Origin: Paractinoplanes toevensis
GTDB lineage: Bacteria > Actinomycetota > Actinomycetes > Mycobacteriales > Micromonosporaceae
DNA length: 64,000 nucleotides
NCBI RefSeq assembly: GCF_018332695.1
Contig: NZ_BOQN01000062.1
Coordinates: 1-64,000, forward strand
Reading direction: 5' to 3'
A program made the translations under genes and the position numbers. The notes beneath the pieces were generated by a model that worked only from the letters and a program-made list of their open reading frames with translations, did not search any database and was not told the origin of the DNA. Below are positions 35,170-43,926 of the stretch, piece after piece. How positions within the stretch are numbered: position 1 is the first letter of the stretch; each line of letters starts with the position of its first letter.

Positions 35170-35901
35170 CTAGGAGGCGAGGCCGGTGAAGCGGTCCACG
35201 TAGCGCTGATCGGCGTGAGCGAGGTCCAGCAGGACGAAGAAGTCGGCCGAGCCGAAGGACACGTCATGCGCCGGTTCACCAGCGACGACGGCTCCCAGGC
35301 GGAAGTAGCCGCGCAGCAAAGGTGTGGGAGCGGTTACAGGCGGTCCCGGCTCAGGCGGCGCAGTCCACGGGACGTGGGGGTGAATTCTCGGCTGCGGTGA
35401 CATGAGCCCGCGATCGAGGATGTACTGTCTTGTCGCTGCAGCTTGATGCCCACCGTCGCGCAGGGTGACCGATGTACATCCGCCGAACCAGCGGCATTGA
35501 CTGGTACGCGCCCACCCCAGGATTCCTGCCCATATGTGGGCGATGACGGCGCCGTTTCGGTGCTCAGGGTGCACCGCGAGCCGGCCTATCTCCAACAGGT
35601 CGGGAGTAATCACGTGCAACGGCGATAGGTCGAAAAACTGCTCCGAGTAGCGGTGACCGGCACGGACCGCCTGTTCTGGACGCAGCATGCGGCAGGTTCC
35701 GACCAGAGACCGTGTCGGACGATGCGTGATCAGTAGGTGATCGCAAAACCAGTCGAACGTATCGGAGTCGCGTTCGGAATCGTCGTCGCCTCGCCTGAAC
35801 TCCGTGGCAAACACCCGCTGGCGTAACTCCTGCGCGGCAGCGATCCGCTGCGGCTCCCTGGTGACCTCTGATTCGTACGGACTGATTGATACGTTGGACA
35901 T
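35170..35901 (-). CDS. GNAT acyltransferase, ornithine-lipid OlsB-like
   Basis: 243 residues. The layout follows L-ornithine N-acyltransferase/hemolysin-like GNAT proteins: AAAQELRQRVFATEFRRGDD, FDWFCDHLLITHRPTRSLVG, ITPDLLEIGRLAVHPEHRNG (acetyl/acyl-donor site) and LLRGYFRLGAVVAGEPAHDV, then SADFFVLLDLA near the C-terminus. Such enzymes transfer a 3-hydroxyacyl group from ACP to ornithine in ornithine lipid synthesis. No OlsA-like acyltransferase is in the window, so the substrate stays uncertain. Start MSNVSISPYESEV. Confidence 0.78.
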   Translation of the reverse strand: MSNVSISPYESEVTREPQRIAAAQELRQRVFATEFRRGDDDSERDSDTFDWFCDHLLITHRPTRSLVGTCRMLRPEQAVRAGHRYSEQFFDLSPLHVITPDLLEIGRLAVHPEHRNGAVIAHIWAGILGWARTSQCRWFGGCTSVTLRDGGHQAAATRQYILDRGLMSPQPRIHPHVPWTAPPEPGPPVTAPTPLLRGYFRLGAVVAGEPAHDVSFGSADFFVLLDLAHADQRYVDRFTGLAS

Positions 35902-36220
35902 ATTCGTTACGTCGTTCGAGGCGACCTGGAGTTCAGGTCGTCGGCACGCGTTCGGAGAGCCGTGAGCGATCTGCTGCTGCGGATGGAACGTTCAGTAGGG
36001 CACGGAGCCCCGAAGCGGAGGAATACCGCCCGTACAGCCAGTTCAGGCCAATCAGTGGTGGTCGCTGGCCAGCACATATCCGCGGTGTCCTATGCGACCG
36101 TTCCGCGCAAGGCTCCGTGCGGCGATTCGTCGCCAGGGTTCCCGGGCGAACATCCCCGCCGTTTGCCGCGGCAGGATCTCGCTGCCTCACGGGCGGATCG
36201 ATCAGGAGCGGAGTCAGCAG

Positions 36221-36262
36221 CACGGTGGCGGCGCTGCAAAAGCGCTACACGCCGCCACCGTG
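36221..36262. terminator. Perfect 13-bp inverted repeat in intergenic region
   Basis: CACGGTGGCGGCG and CGCCGCCACCGTG flank 16 bases that themselves contain AGCGC/GCGCT. It lies about 210 bases beyond the end of the metallo-hydrolase gene in a 570-base region (35902-36475) with no supported gene. It may be a terminator or a protein-binding palindrome. Confidence 0.5.
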
Positions 36263-36475
36263 TCGGCTACCGCCGGCTGGCGGTCGCTTCCGTCCCCTGG
36301 AAGATGTCGTCGGTCGTCTCGTGCAACCCTGAGGTTGTGCACCAGTGAGTAGTCGCCTGCGGCGCCCGCGTCAGCAGTTTGGGCCAGTGAAGCTCGTCCT
36401 CGCTGCGGCGGCAGGCGTACAGGTCGGCCGTGACGACACGAAGACAACAGTGGGTTGGCCGTTTACTGGCGGGCT

Positions 36476-37543
36476 TCAGGGGTGCACGGAGAGGCCATAG
36501 CCGGACTCGAGGCGCAGGGACTCAATGAGCACGAAGGCGTTGCTGTCGGTGTAGACGTCGGCACCGGCCAGCACCCCCGTGTACTTGGCGACGACCGGGG
36601 CGGCCGTGGCCGCGACGAGCGCGTCGAAATACGTCTTGGTCACGGCCCACTGGTTACCCGGATACCTCTGGGCGAAGGGAGTGCGATCAACCGTGTCGAT
36701 CGCGTGCTGGGCGCTCGCGGTGAGGTCGTCCATGTACTGCTGATGCAGCGAAACCTCACGCCGGCTGCCGAGCTTGACGTGCCCGGCGATGAAGGTGTCG
36801 AAGCTGTAGTCGAGTGCGGTCGCGGGTACACCGACGAGTCCGAGGATGTCCTGGCTGACGTTCAGCGCCGCGAACGGCACCCAGGACGGGATGACCACGT
36901 CGACGAGCATGAGCGCCCGATGGTGCGGGAAGTGGACGAAAATGCTGTCGATGGTGTGGTTCGGCCCGTGATACGCGAGGTCGACGCGTTCGCCACCGAC
37001 ACGCAGCACGTAGCGGTCGTCGAAGACGACGTCCGGTACGGGGCGCCGGGGGTCCTTCAGGCCGCGCAGCACGCGACGGGTCTCCGTGTGGCCGATGCGC
37101 ACCACGTCCTTGCCGAAAAGGCCCGAAGCACCGATATGGTCGACGTGGAAGTGTGAGTACACCAGGTGAGTCACCCGGTTGGGCCGGCCGGATGGCAGTG
37201 TAACCGAGTCGATGGCGCGCTGCAGGTTCCCGCCCATCGAAGGTGGGGCGTCGAAGAGCACGACGCCGTCCCGGGTCGTCAGGAAGGCGGCCACGTACCC
37301 CGCGGCGTCGGTTACCCAGTACAGATTCCGGCGAATCGGTGCGACGTAATAGCCCTCGGGTCCGATGGCGGGTCCTTTGGCGAACGGCGGGATGGGCGCG
37401 AAGTCAGGCAGATCGGAGGAAGCCGGGGTGTCGGCGGCGAAGGCCGCGCCAGCCGGCAGGAGGGTACCCAAGGCGGGGATCGCGGTCATCGCGAGAAGGG
37501 CTCGGCGAGAGGTACCGGAGATCGGTTTGTCGCTTGATGTCAT
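36476..37543 (-). CDS. Tat-exported metallo-beta-lactamase-fold hydrolase
   Basis: 355 residues. A twin-arginine signal (TSRRALLAMTAIPALGT) ends near residue 37 after AAFA. The metal site HxHxDH is YSHFHVDHIGAS near residue 150. Additional ligands are likely in GPNHTIDSIFVHFP and ALMLVDVV. The ATG at 37543 follows CAGGAGAACGCC. It is an extracytoplasmic hydrolase of unknown substrate. A close paralogue lies at 45404-46483, with the same DLPDFAPIPP/DLPDYAPIPP segment after the signal. It precedes the PQQ-propeller gene region on the same strand. Confidence 0.85.
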   Translation of the reverse strand: MTSSDKPISGTSRRALLAMTAIPALGTLLPAGAAFAADTPASSDLPDFAPIPPFAKGPAIGPEGYYVAPIRRNLYWVTDAAGYVAAFLTTRDGVVLFDAPPSMGGNLQRAIDSVTLPSGRPNRVTHLVYSHFHVDHIGASGLFGKDVVRIGHTETRRVLRGLKDPRRPVPDVVFDDRYVLRVGGERVDLAYHGPNHTIDSIFVHFPHHRALMLVDVVIPSWVPFAALNVSQDILGLVGVPATALDYSFDTFIAGHVKLGSRREVSLHQQYMDDLTASAQHAIDTVDRTPFAQRYPGNQWAVTKTYFDALVAATAAPVVAKYTGVLAGADVYTDSNAFVLIESLRLESGYGLSVHP

Positions 37544-37775
37544 GGCGTTCTCCTGGGGTGGATGAATCGAGTGGGCCTGTGCAGCCGCGAGGCCGTCGTT
37601 TGAGACCTGTCCCAATCGGCGCGGTGCCCTCATCCCCGGCCAGCGTGTATGGCCGAGGATGACCGTCCCGTTCTGCGTCGTCGCCGCATGCGAGGGGGTT
37701 CAGGAGGCCGAGCAGGCACTGGAGGTGAGCCGTCCTGGTCGGCGGTCCCACTCTGCGGCTGCTTGCCGGTCCTTG

Positions 37776-39350
37776 TTAGCGCAGGCCGAAGGCGTACAGT
37801 TTGTTGTTGTTGATCGTCGGCGTGCCGTCGACGAGGCACTGGGTGCCGCAGTATCCGGAGCCCCAGTAGACGGAGCCGTCGGCGATCGCGGCGCCGCCTG
37901 TGACCGAGCCGCCGCTCGCGAAGCTCCACTTGATTTGACCGGTCCGGGCGTCGAGTGCGTACATGTTGGTGCCGGTGGGGTCGAGCGAGCCGGCGTAGAC
38001 GACTCCGTTGGCGGAGCTCACGAACGAGGTATCGAACGAGCCGCCCGGGTCGGGCGTCTGCCAGAGGATGCGGCCGGTTGCGGGGTCGAGCGCGGCCCAC
38101 GACCCGGCCGTGGCCGTCCGGCCGGCGTAGGGTCCTGTACCGCCCAGGACGTACGGCTTGCGCGCGGTGTCGCCCTCGGCCACGTAGATGCGTCGGCCGT
38201 CGGTGGCGGTGCCGTATTCAATTCCGCCGTTACCGCCGTTGCCCGCGGGACCACCGACGGTCTGCCAGGCCACCTTCCCGGTCGCCGGCTCGACGGCCCA
38301 GTACACGCCGCTCTTCTGGCCGATACCCAACAGCTGGCGCCGGTGGCCGGTTGCGGGGTCGACGGTGGTGAACAGGTTGGGGCCTGCCCCGAAGTCGTAG
38401 TCCGGGCCGGCCGGACGGGGAACTGTCCACAGATCGCTGTCGATCGTGCGGACGGACCAGGCAACGTGGCCGTCGCGCAGTCGCAGCGCAAGGATCGAGT
38501 CGAGGTAGTTGTCGGGGGCCGACGGCGTGCATCCGGTCTGGTCCGGTGCCTCGCAGATGCCGTCGGGAACGGTGTAGTTGTTGCCGGTGCCGACGTACAT
38601 GAGGCCGCGTACGGGGTCGATCACCGGGCTGGAGGACCATACGGCGTTGCCCGTGTAGTAGCCGGGCAGGTTGGAGTCGCTGTCACCGTTGTTCGACGGC
38701 ACGGTGTAGGTCTTCCACAGCATTCGCCCGGTTCGTGCGTCCAGTGCCACGATTTTGCCGCGGAACGTGCTGGCCTCCACACCCTCGCCCTTGGAGGAGA
38801 CACCCTGGTAGATGATGCCGTCGTGGATCGCCGGCGAGCCGGTGATCATGGACGCCGGGTCGGTGTCGACCTGGGTCGACCACACGAGCTTGCCCGTGTG
38901 GCGGTTGACGGCGAACACTTTGGCGCCTGCCGCGCCCGGGCTGAGGATCCAGCCGTCGCCCAGGATGAGGTTCTGGCCGTCGAGGGCCGGGCTGGTGCGG
39001 GACACGTCACCGGCGACGCCGGTGTAATCGGCGATGTCCTTGGACCACAGGACGCGACCGCTGGTGGCGGCGACGGCCCATAGCTTGCCGCCGTAGTCGG
39101 GCACATAGACGACCCCGTCGACGACGGTAGGGGTCGCCGAGACGGCGCCGGCGGTGGTCAGCGTCCAGCGTGGCTTCAGACGGCCGACGTTGGCGGCCGA
39201 GATCTTGTGCTCGGCGGCCTGGTGGTGGGTGTCGTTGATGTTCTGTCCGGCCATTGGCCACTGTTCCGGACCGGCGTCCCGGTGGGCCGGTGTTGACGCC
39301 AGGCTCGCGGTCAAGGCCATGACCACGGCCGCGATCTGCGTGAATGGCAT
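37776..39350 (-). CDS. Secreted PQQ-type beta-propeller dehydrogenase-like protein
   Basis: 524 residues with an N-terminal signal (MPFTQIAAVVMALTASLAST). Repeated propeller blades show the W-docking pattern (GKLWAVAATSGRVLWSKDIA; VFAVNRHTGKLVWSTQVDTD; YWAVEPATGKVAWQ; MYALDARTGQIKWSF). It resembles polyvinyl-alcohol or PQQ alcohol dehydrogenases: GTGNNYTVPDG and a Cys pair in the last blade (YCGTQC) are family-like. A PQQ cofactor is likely but not proven. GCAGGAG precedes the ATG. One TTGCTT-type operator lies about 27 bases upstream. Confidence 0.8.
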   Translation of the reverse strand: MPFTQIAAVVMALTASLASTPAHRDAGPEQWPMAGQNINDTHHQAAEHKISAANVGRLKPRWTLTTAGAVSATPTVVDGVVYVPDYGGKLWAVAATSGRVLWSKDIADYTGVAGDVSRTSPALDGQNLILGDGWILSPGAAGAKVFAVNRHTGKLVWSTQVDTDPASMITGSPAIHDGIIYQGVSSKGEGVEASTFRGKIVALDARTGRMLWKTYTVPSNNGDSDSNLPGYYTGNAVWSSSPVIDPVRGLMYVGTGNNYTVPDGICEAPDQTGCTPSAPDNYLDSILALRLRDGHVAWSVRTIDSDLWTVPRPAGPDYDFGAGPNLFTTVDPATGHRRQLLGIGQKSGVYWAVEPATGKVAWQTVGGPAGNGGNGGIEYGTATDGRRIYVAEGDTARKPYVLGGTGPYAGRTATAGSWAALDPATGRILWQTPDPGGSFDTSFVSSANGVVYAGSLDPTGTNMYALDARTGQIKWSFASGGSVTGGAAIADGSVYWGSGYCGTQCLVDGTPTINNNKLYAFGLR

Positions 39351-39376
39351 GGGATCTCCTGCTCTCACTTCTTAGC

Positions 39377-39392
39377 TTGCTTGCTCATGCAT
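39377..39392. promoter_or_regulatory. TTGCTT operator copy before the PQQ-propeller gene
   Basis: TTGCTTGCTCATGCAT fits the consensus TTGCTT-N4-AAGCAA with two mismatches in the second arm, just upstream of the gene that starts at 39350. It is the weakest member of the set. Confidence 0.45.
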
Positions 39393-39395
39393 GTG

Positions 39396-40328
39396 TTATA
39401 GGGTGAGGACGATCTTGCCCCGGATGTCCCGACGTTCGGCTCTGCGGTGGGCCTCGGCTGCCTCCTCCAGTGGCAGGACAAGACCGACCCGCGTGACAGC
39501 GCGGCCGGCCGCCAGGTCGGCGAGGATGCCGGCGAGTTGGTCGCCGCGCGGCTGGACGTGTAAGCGGTGCGCCTGGACGCCGGGTCGCGAAGGAGGCTGT
39601 TCCGGTCCGCTCACCGCGATGAAGACGCCGCCGTCGCGGACCACCGGCAGCAGGTCGCCGCCCGTTCCCGCCACATCGACGACGGCATCGAAGCCCTCCG
39701 GAACGGCCGCACGGGCCGCCGCCACCAACTTCTCCGGGCCGCCGTCACGCCGGAGGACGACGTGGGCGCCCAGCGCGGCGACGAAGTCCTCGTCGCCCGC
39801 CGAGGCCACCGCGACGACGCGGCCGCCGAGCGCGACGGCATGCTGTGTGGCGAAGCCGCCGACCGACCCGCTCGCACCCGTGATCAGCACTGTCTGACCC
39901 GCGGAGATGCCCGCGAGGTCCACGGCCTGCGTGCCGGTCTCGGCGCCGAGCGGCACCGCGGCGGCGAGCACGTCGTCCAGCCCGGCGGGAACCTCGGCGA
40001 GCCAAGAGGGGTCGACAGAAATAACCTCGGCGTACACGCCCTCGTGGGTGGCAAGCCACGGGACAAGCCCAGCTACCCGGGCTCCCGGGCGGAACGGCCC
40101 GTCGCCATCGACGACGGTTCCGGCGAAATCCGCACCCAGGACGAACGGCGGCGCGAGATCCGGGAAAGCGGCCTGCAAACGCCCGGACCGTATGGCGAGG
40201 TCGAGCGGATTCACTGCCGCTGCCTTCACCCGGACCCGGACCCGACCGGGTCGCGCTTCCGGCTCTCTGACCTCCGCGACCGAGAGCACGGCGGGATCGC
40301 CGAACTGCCGTTGCTGGATGGCTCTCAT
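39396..40328 (-). CDS. NADP-dependent quinone oxidoreductase-like MDR protein
   Basis: 310 residues starting MRAIQQRQFGDPAVLSVAEV after GGAGAGGGTC. GroES-like N-terminus (AAAVNPLDLAIRSGRLQAAF), VLGADFAGTVVDGDGPFRPG, and the nucleotide-binding VLITGASGSVGGFATQHAVA near residue 150. It is likely to reduce an enone or quinone. It is divergent from the GMC oxidoreductase, with two TTGCTT-type operators between, so both are probably under one regulator. Similar to the proteins at 5116 and 28492. Confidence 0.88.
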   Translation of the reverse strand: MRAIQQRQFGDPAVLSVAEVREPEARPGRVRVRVKAAAVNPLDLAIRSGRLQAAFPDLAPPFVLGADFAGTVVDGDGPFRPGARVAGLVPWLATHEGVYAEVISVDPSWLAEVPAGLDDVLAAAVPLGAETGTQAVDLAGISAGQTVLITGASGSVGGFATQHAVALGGRVVAVASAGDEDFVAALGAHVVLRRDGGPEKLVAAARAAVPEGFDAVVDVAGTGGDLLPVVRDGGVFIAVSGPEQPPSRPGVQAHRLHVQPRGDQLAGILADLAAGRAVTRVGLVLPLEEAAEAHRRAERRDIRGKIVLTL

Positions 40329-40372
40329 GACCCTCTCCGATCCGTTGTGGATGCGGCCAACATAGGCAGCAG

Positions 40373-40430
40373 TTACTTGCTCAAGCAATGAAAAACCAAG
40401 GAGATCCATGTCACTTGCGTGCGCAAGCAT
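40373..40430. promoter_or_regulatory. Two TTGCTT operator copies in a divergent promoter
   Basis: TTACTTGCTCAAGCAA (40373-40388) and TTGCGTGCGCAAGCAT (40415-40430) both fit TTGCTT-N4-AAGCAA with one and two mismatches. They lie between the MDR gene (start 40328) and the GMC oxidoreductase (start 40477). Confidence 0.65.
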
Positions 40431-40476
40431 TAGGATTACTCTGCGGGAAGGTCTGCCACAAGAGAGGACGTGCGTC

Positions 40477-41988
40477 ATGTCGGAGAACGCATCCACCGAC
40501 GTCATCGTGGTTGGGGGCGGGTCGGCCGGTGCCGTGCTCGCAGCCCGCCTCAGCGAGAACCCGCGGCGGCGTGTGCTGCTGCTGGAGGCGGGGACGGCCT
40601 ATGCGCCCGGGGCGTACCCGGAAAGCCTGCGCAACGCCGACGTCGTCGCCGACCCGGCCCACGACTGGGGTTACACCGCGCGCGGCGGCACCGGCTCCCC
40701 CACCATTCCGACCCCACGCGGCCGTGTCCTGGGTGGCAGCTCGGCAGTCAACGCCGGGGTGGCCATCCGGGCCCGCGCCGAGGACTTCGCCCGCTGGAGC
40801 CGCTACGGCATCGACGGGTGGTCGCAAGCGGACGTACTACCCGCGTTCCGGGCGATGGAGAACACTCCCACCGGCGACGACCGCTTCCACGGCCGTACCG
40901 GGCCGCTACCGGTGCGCCAGCGCACGGACGCCGATTTGACGCCGGGGCTCCGAGGCTTCGTCGAGGCGTCGGTGGCTCAGGGCTTCAAGCGGGTCAGCGA
41001 CTTCAACGGCGACGACCCGGCCGGCGCGGGCGGTTACCCGCTTACCGTGCTCGACGGCGTCCGGCAGAACACTTCGCTGGTTTACCTGACCGAAGCCGTA
41101 CGTCGACGCCCCAACCTCACCATCGCCGGTGACATCACCGTGGACCGCGTGCTGTTCGAAGGCGCCCGTGCGGTAGGTGTCCGCACCGCGGACGGCACGG
41201 AGCAGCGCGCCGGCGAGGTCATCCTGTCCGCGGGAACATACGGCAGCGCGGCCGTCCTGCTGCGTTCCGGCGTGGGCCCTGCGTCGGACCTGGCGGGACT
41301 GGGCATCAGCACGGTCGCCGACCTGCCGGTCGGCAAGCGCCTGCACGACCAGCCCTTCTACTACAACGCGTACGCGCTGGCGCCGGACCACCTGCAGATG
41401 TCACCGGCCGTAGGGGCGTTGCTGTGGATCGCCTCCAGCGAGGCCGCCGAGGATGAACTCGACCTGCACATCACCGCCACCCACCTGATGCCCGGCTCGT
41501 ACAGCCCGACCGGCGGGGCCATCGTCTTCGCCGTATCGGTGGTGCAGCCCGAGTCCCGCGGCACGCTGCGACTGGCGAGCCGCGACCCCGAGGCGGCGCC
41601 GATCATCGACAACAACTATCTCGCCACGCCGCGCGACCGGCGCCGCATGCTGGAGGGCGTCAAGCTCAGCAGGGCCATCGGACGCAACGACCGGTTCGCG
41701 CCGTACTCGGCCGGCGAACTGGTGCCCGGCGATACGGTCTCCGACGACGACACACTCGCCCAGGTGATCCGGGACAACCTCGCCGTGTATGGCCACCCGA
41801 CCTCGACCGTGCCTATGGGCGGCCCGCAGGACCCCTGGGCAGTGGTCGACGCGCGTGGTGTGGTCCGGGGCCTGAGCGGGCTGCGTGTCGTCGACGCCTC
41901 CATCATCCCCGAGGTGCCGTCGACGGTCACGAACCTGACCACCATCATGATCGCCGAGCGGATCGCCCGGCTCGAATACGGGTCCTGA
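40477..41988 (+). CDS. GMC family FAD oxidoreductase
   Basis: 503 residues with the FAD dinucleotide fold VIVVGGGSAGAVLAARLSEN at residues 9-28, the GMC signature GRVLGGSSAVNAGVAIRARA near residue 80, EVILSAGTYGSAAVLLRSGV in the middle, and the C-terminal catalytic region YGHPTSTVPMGGPQDPWAVV with the family His. It oxidises an alcohol to an aldehyde or ketone; the substrate is unknown. ATG at 40477 follows GAGAGGAC. An upstream in-frame ATG (40408, with AAGGAGATCC) would place an operator inside the coding region. A zinc alcohol dehydrogenase follows 6 bases after the stop. Confidence 0.9.
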   Translation: MSENASTDVIVVGGGSAGAVLAARLSENPRRRVLLLEAGTAYAPGAYPESLRNADVVADPAHDWGYTARGGTGSPTIPTPRGRVLGGSSAVNAGVAIRARAEDFARWSRYGIDGWSQADVLPAFRAMENTPTGDDRFHGRTGPLPVRQRTDADLTPGLRGFVEASVAQGFKRVSDFNGDDPAGAGGYPLTVLDGVRQNTSLVYLTEAVRRRPNLTIAGDITVDRVLFEGARAVGVRTADGTEQRAGEVILSAGTYGSAAVLLRSGVGPASDLAGLGISTVADLPVGKRLHDQPFYYNAYALAPDHLQMSPAVGALLWIASSEAAEDELDLHITATHLMPGSYSPTGGAIVFAVSVVQPESRGTLRLASRDPEAAPIIDNNYLATPRDRRRMLEGVKLSRAIGRNDRFAPYSAGELVPGDTVSDDDTLAQVIRDNLAVYGHPTSTVPMGGPQDPWAVVDARGVVRGLSGLRVVDASIIPEVPSTVTNLTTIMIAERIARLEYGS

Positions 41989-41994
41989 CCATCG

Positions 41995-43008
41995 ATGAGC
42001 TCCCCTACCCGAACCATGCCGGCCGTGCTGTTCACGTCCGGCCGTCGAACCGTTCTCGCCGAGCACCCGGAACCAGAGCCGACGCCCGGCAAGGTTCTCG
42101 TCGACGTCGATCTCACCGGCATCTGCGGTAGCGACCTGCACGCCGCCGACCTCGAGGTCTATACAGCCGGCCACATCCTGGGTCACGAGGTGGCCGGCCG
42201 GGTCCGCAGCGTCGGCGAGGGTGTCAGCGGCTGGCGGCCCGGCATGCGGGTCGCGATCAACCCGAACGGCAACATATGCGGCACCTGCCGCTGGTGCCGC
42301 GCGGGCCAGTTCAACCACTGCGTACGCGCCACCCAGGAGACTGCGGTGGGCATGCAGCAGGACGGCGGTCTGGCCCCGCGGCTGCTGCTCGCAGCATCCA
42401 CGCTGCGGGTCATTCCGGAAGAAATGGGCCGCGTGGAGGCCGCGTGGGTGGAGCCCGCCGCCACCGCACTGCGAGCCGTACGGCTCGCCGGCGATGTCGG
42501 AGGGCGCACGATCCTGGTCACCGGAGGTGGCCCGATCGGTCAGCTCGTGATCCGCCTGCTGCGGCAAGCCGGTGCGGGGCGGATCGTGCTCTCCGAGCCC
42601 TCGCCCGAGCGGCGCCGGTTCGGAGCCGCATCGGGAGCGGACGAGGTCCTCTCACCGGCCGAAATGCCGGAAGGTCTTGCCGTCGACGCGGTGATCGAGT
42701 GCTCGGGCAACGCCGGCGCCACCCGGCAGGCCGTCGGTGCGCTGGAGCCGCGCGGGACGCTCGTGGTCGTCGGCGCCGGGCCGGGCTCCGGACTTGACCC
42801 CGCTACCATCCTGTTTAAGGAGCTCGTGGTTCGCGGCTCCTTCACGTACGTCTCCGAGTTCGACGACGTCATTCCGATGCTGGCCGACAACCGGCTGCCG
42901 GTGGCCGACCTGACCACCGAGGTGGTGCCGCTCTCCGGCGCCCTGGACGCCATCGCCTCGCTGCGTCAGGCGTCGACGATGAAGGTCCTGGTCGATCCGG
43001 CGCTGTGA
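41995..43008 (+). CDS. Zinc-dependent alcohol dehydrogenase
   Basis: 337 residues of the medium-chain zinc family. Catalytic zinc ligands are in ICGSDLHAADL and ILGHEVAGRVRSVGEGVSGW. The structural zinc cysteines are CGTCRWCRAGQFNHC near residues 93-107. The nucleotide site is TILVTGGGPIGQLVIRLLRQ near residue 170. It likely oxidises a secondary alcohol or polyol with NAD(P). It is transcribed with the GMC oxidoreductase just upstream, so both may act on successive alcohol groups of one substrate. A strong hairpin follows. Confidence 0.92.
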   Translation: MSSPTRTMPAVLFTSGRRTVLAEHPEPEPTPGKVLVDVDLTGICGSDLHAADLEVYTAGHILGHEVAGRVRSVGEGVSGWRPGMRVAINPNGNICGTCRWCRAGQFNHCVRATQETAVGMQQDGGLAPRLLLAASTLRVIPEEMGRVEAAWVEPAATALRAVRLAGDVGGRTILVTGGGPIGQLVIRLLRQAGAGRIVLSEPSPERRRFGAASGADEVLSPAEMPEGLAVDAVIECSGNAGATRQAVGALEPRGTLVVVGAGPGSGLDPATILFKELVVRGSFTYVSEFDDVIPMLADNRLPVADLTTEVVPLSGALDAIASLRQASTMKVLVDPAL

Positions 43009-43056
43009 GGCCGGCCCGGCATCACGGGGGTAGCGGCGGCGACGGAAACGCGGGCA

Positions 43057-43097
43057 CGCGGGTGTCACGGCCGGTCGCTGCGGCCGTGACACCCGCG
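43057..43097 (+). terminator. Strong hairpin after the GMC/ADH operon
   Basis: CGCGGGTGTCACGGCC and its exact complement form a 16-bp stem around a 9-base loop, 49 bases after the stop codon. Confidence 0.88.
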
Positions 43098-43866
43098 CGC
43101 CTGCGCCCGACCGTCGCCTCCACCCCCAGGACCGCCGACTCGACATGAGGCACGGCTCGATCACCAGCCTCGTAACGGAAGGCATGGTGACGCCTGATCC
43201 CGTGCTGCAGCTGCACGATCACGACGATCGGTGCCGCAGTCGGCGTGCATAGGTTTAGGCAGCACGGCTGGGCGGCGATATGGCAGCTCCGTTCCGCCAC
43301 GCTTGCCCGCGCCGTCTGGTGCAATCCGCTGAATACTCGACATGGTGACGCAGCTTCGGTAGCACCACCTGAACCGGACTACCCCTGGCGCACCGGCTGC
43401 GGGTCCCTCCTGAAATGCAGGGCCCGCAGCAAATCCACGTGGCCTACCGGATCGGCGCGGACGCGCTGCTCGAGCAGGCATCCAACGACGCTGCTCCGGC
43501 CACCGCCGATTTCCCCCAGAGGCCTGCGTCGTCGCCACCGCGACGACGGGTGGCAGTGAGCCCGCGAAGGGCCGAAACGACTAGGCAGTTTGATGGTGCG
43601 CGGTGGCCCTCCAGGCGCTGGTCGTCCTGATCGACGGCCTCGCATGCGGCTGGCTCGGTCGCGGTGAAAGCGCCCTCGATGCCTGCGCTCCTGCTCCTGG
43701 AGGGACGGCTAGGTGAGCACTTGAGAGAACCTCTCGCGCGTCGCGACGAACTCGCGTCGGATTGCCCGGGGCGCCGACCATTCAGTCGTCCGGGAATGCG
43801 TTACTCATTGTCTCATCGTGCCTTCGGAGGTGCGCCTGCATACCGCCGCTGCGGCTGGCAGGCGCT
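43098..43866. other. Stretch without a confident gene
   Basis: Several frames are open on both strands, but none has a start site plus protein-like composition. A minus-strand stretch near 43140-43240 (HHAFRYEAGDRAVPHVESAV) is mildly protein-like and runs into the hairpin. It is most likely decayed DNA. Confidence 0.3.
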
Positions 43867-43920
43867 CGGCACGACCGTGGGGCCACGGCAAGATATCGCC
43901 GTAACTCCACGGTCGTGCCG
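43867..43920 (-). terminator. Hairpin after the exported propeller gene
   Basis: CGGCACGACCGTGG and CCACGGTCGTGCCG (14 bp, perfect) flank a 26-base inner part that can extend pairing through GGC/GCC. It lies 7 bases beyond the stop codon of the minus-strand gene at 43927. Confidence 0.8.
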
Positions 43921-43926
43921 TCACTG

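Noticed and set aside
40408..40476. ATG at 40408 as start of the GMC oxidoreductase, despite a good ribosome site
   Set aside because: It would add 23 residues not typical of the family before the FAD motif and put an operator inside the coding region. The ATG at 40477 also has a ribosome site. The choice is not fully certain.
43022..43324. A possible minus-strand gene of about 100 codons
   Set aside because: Part of it is the antisense of a strong terminator hairpin, and it lacks a ribosome site and any family resemblance.
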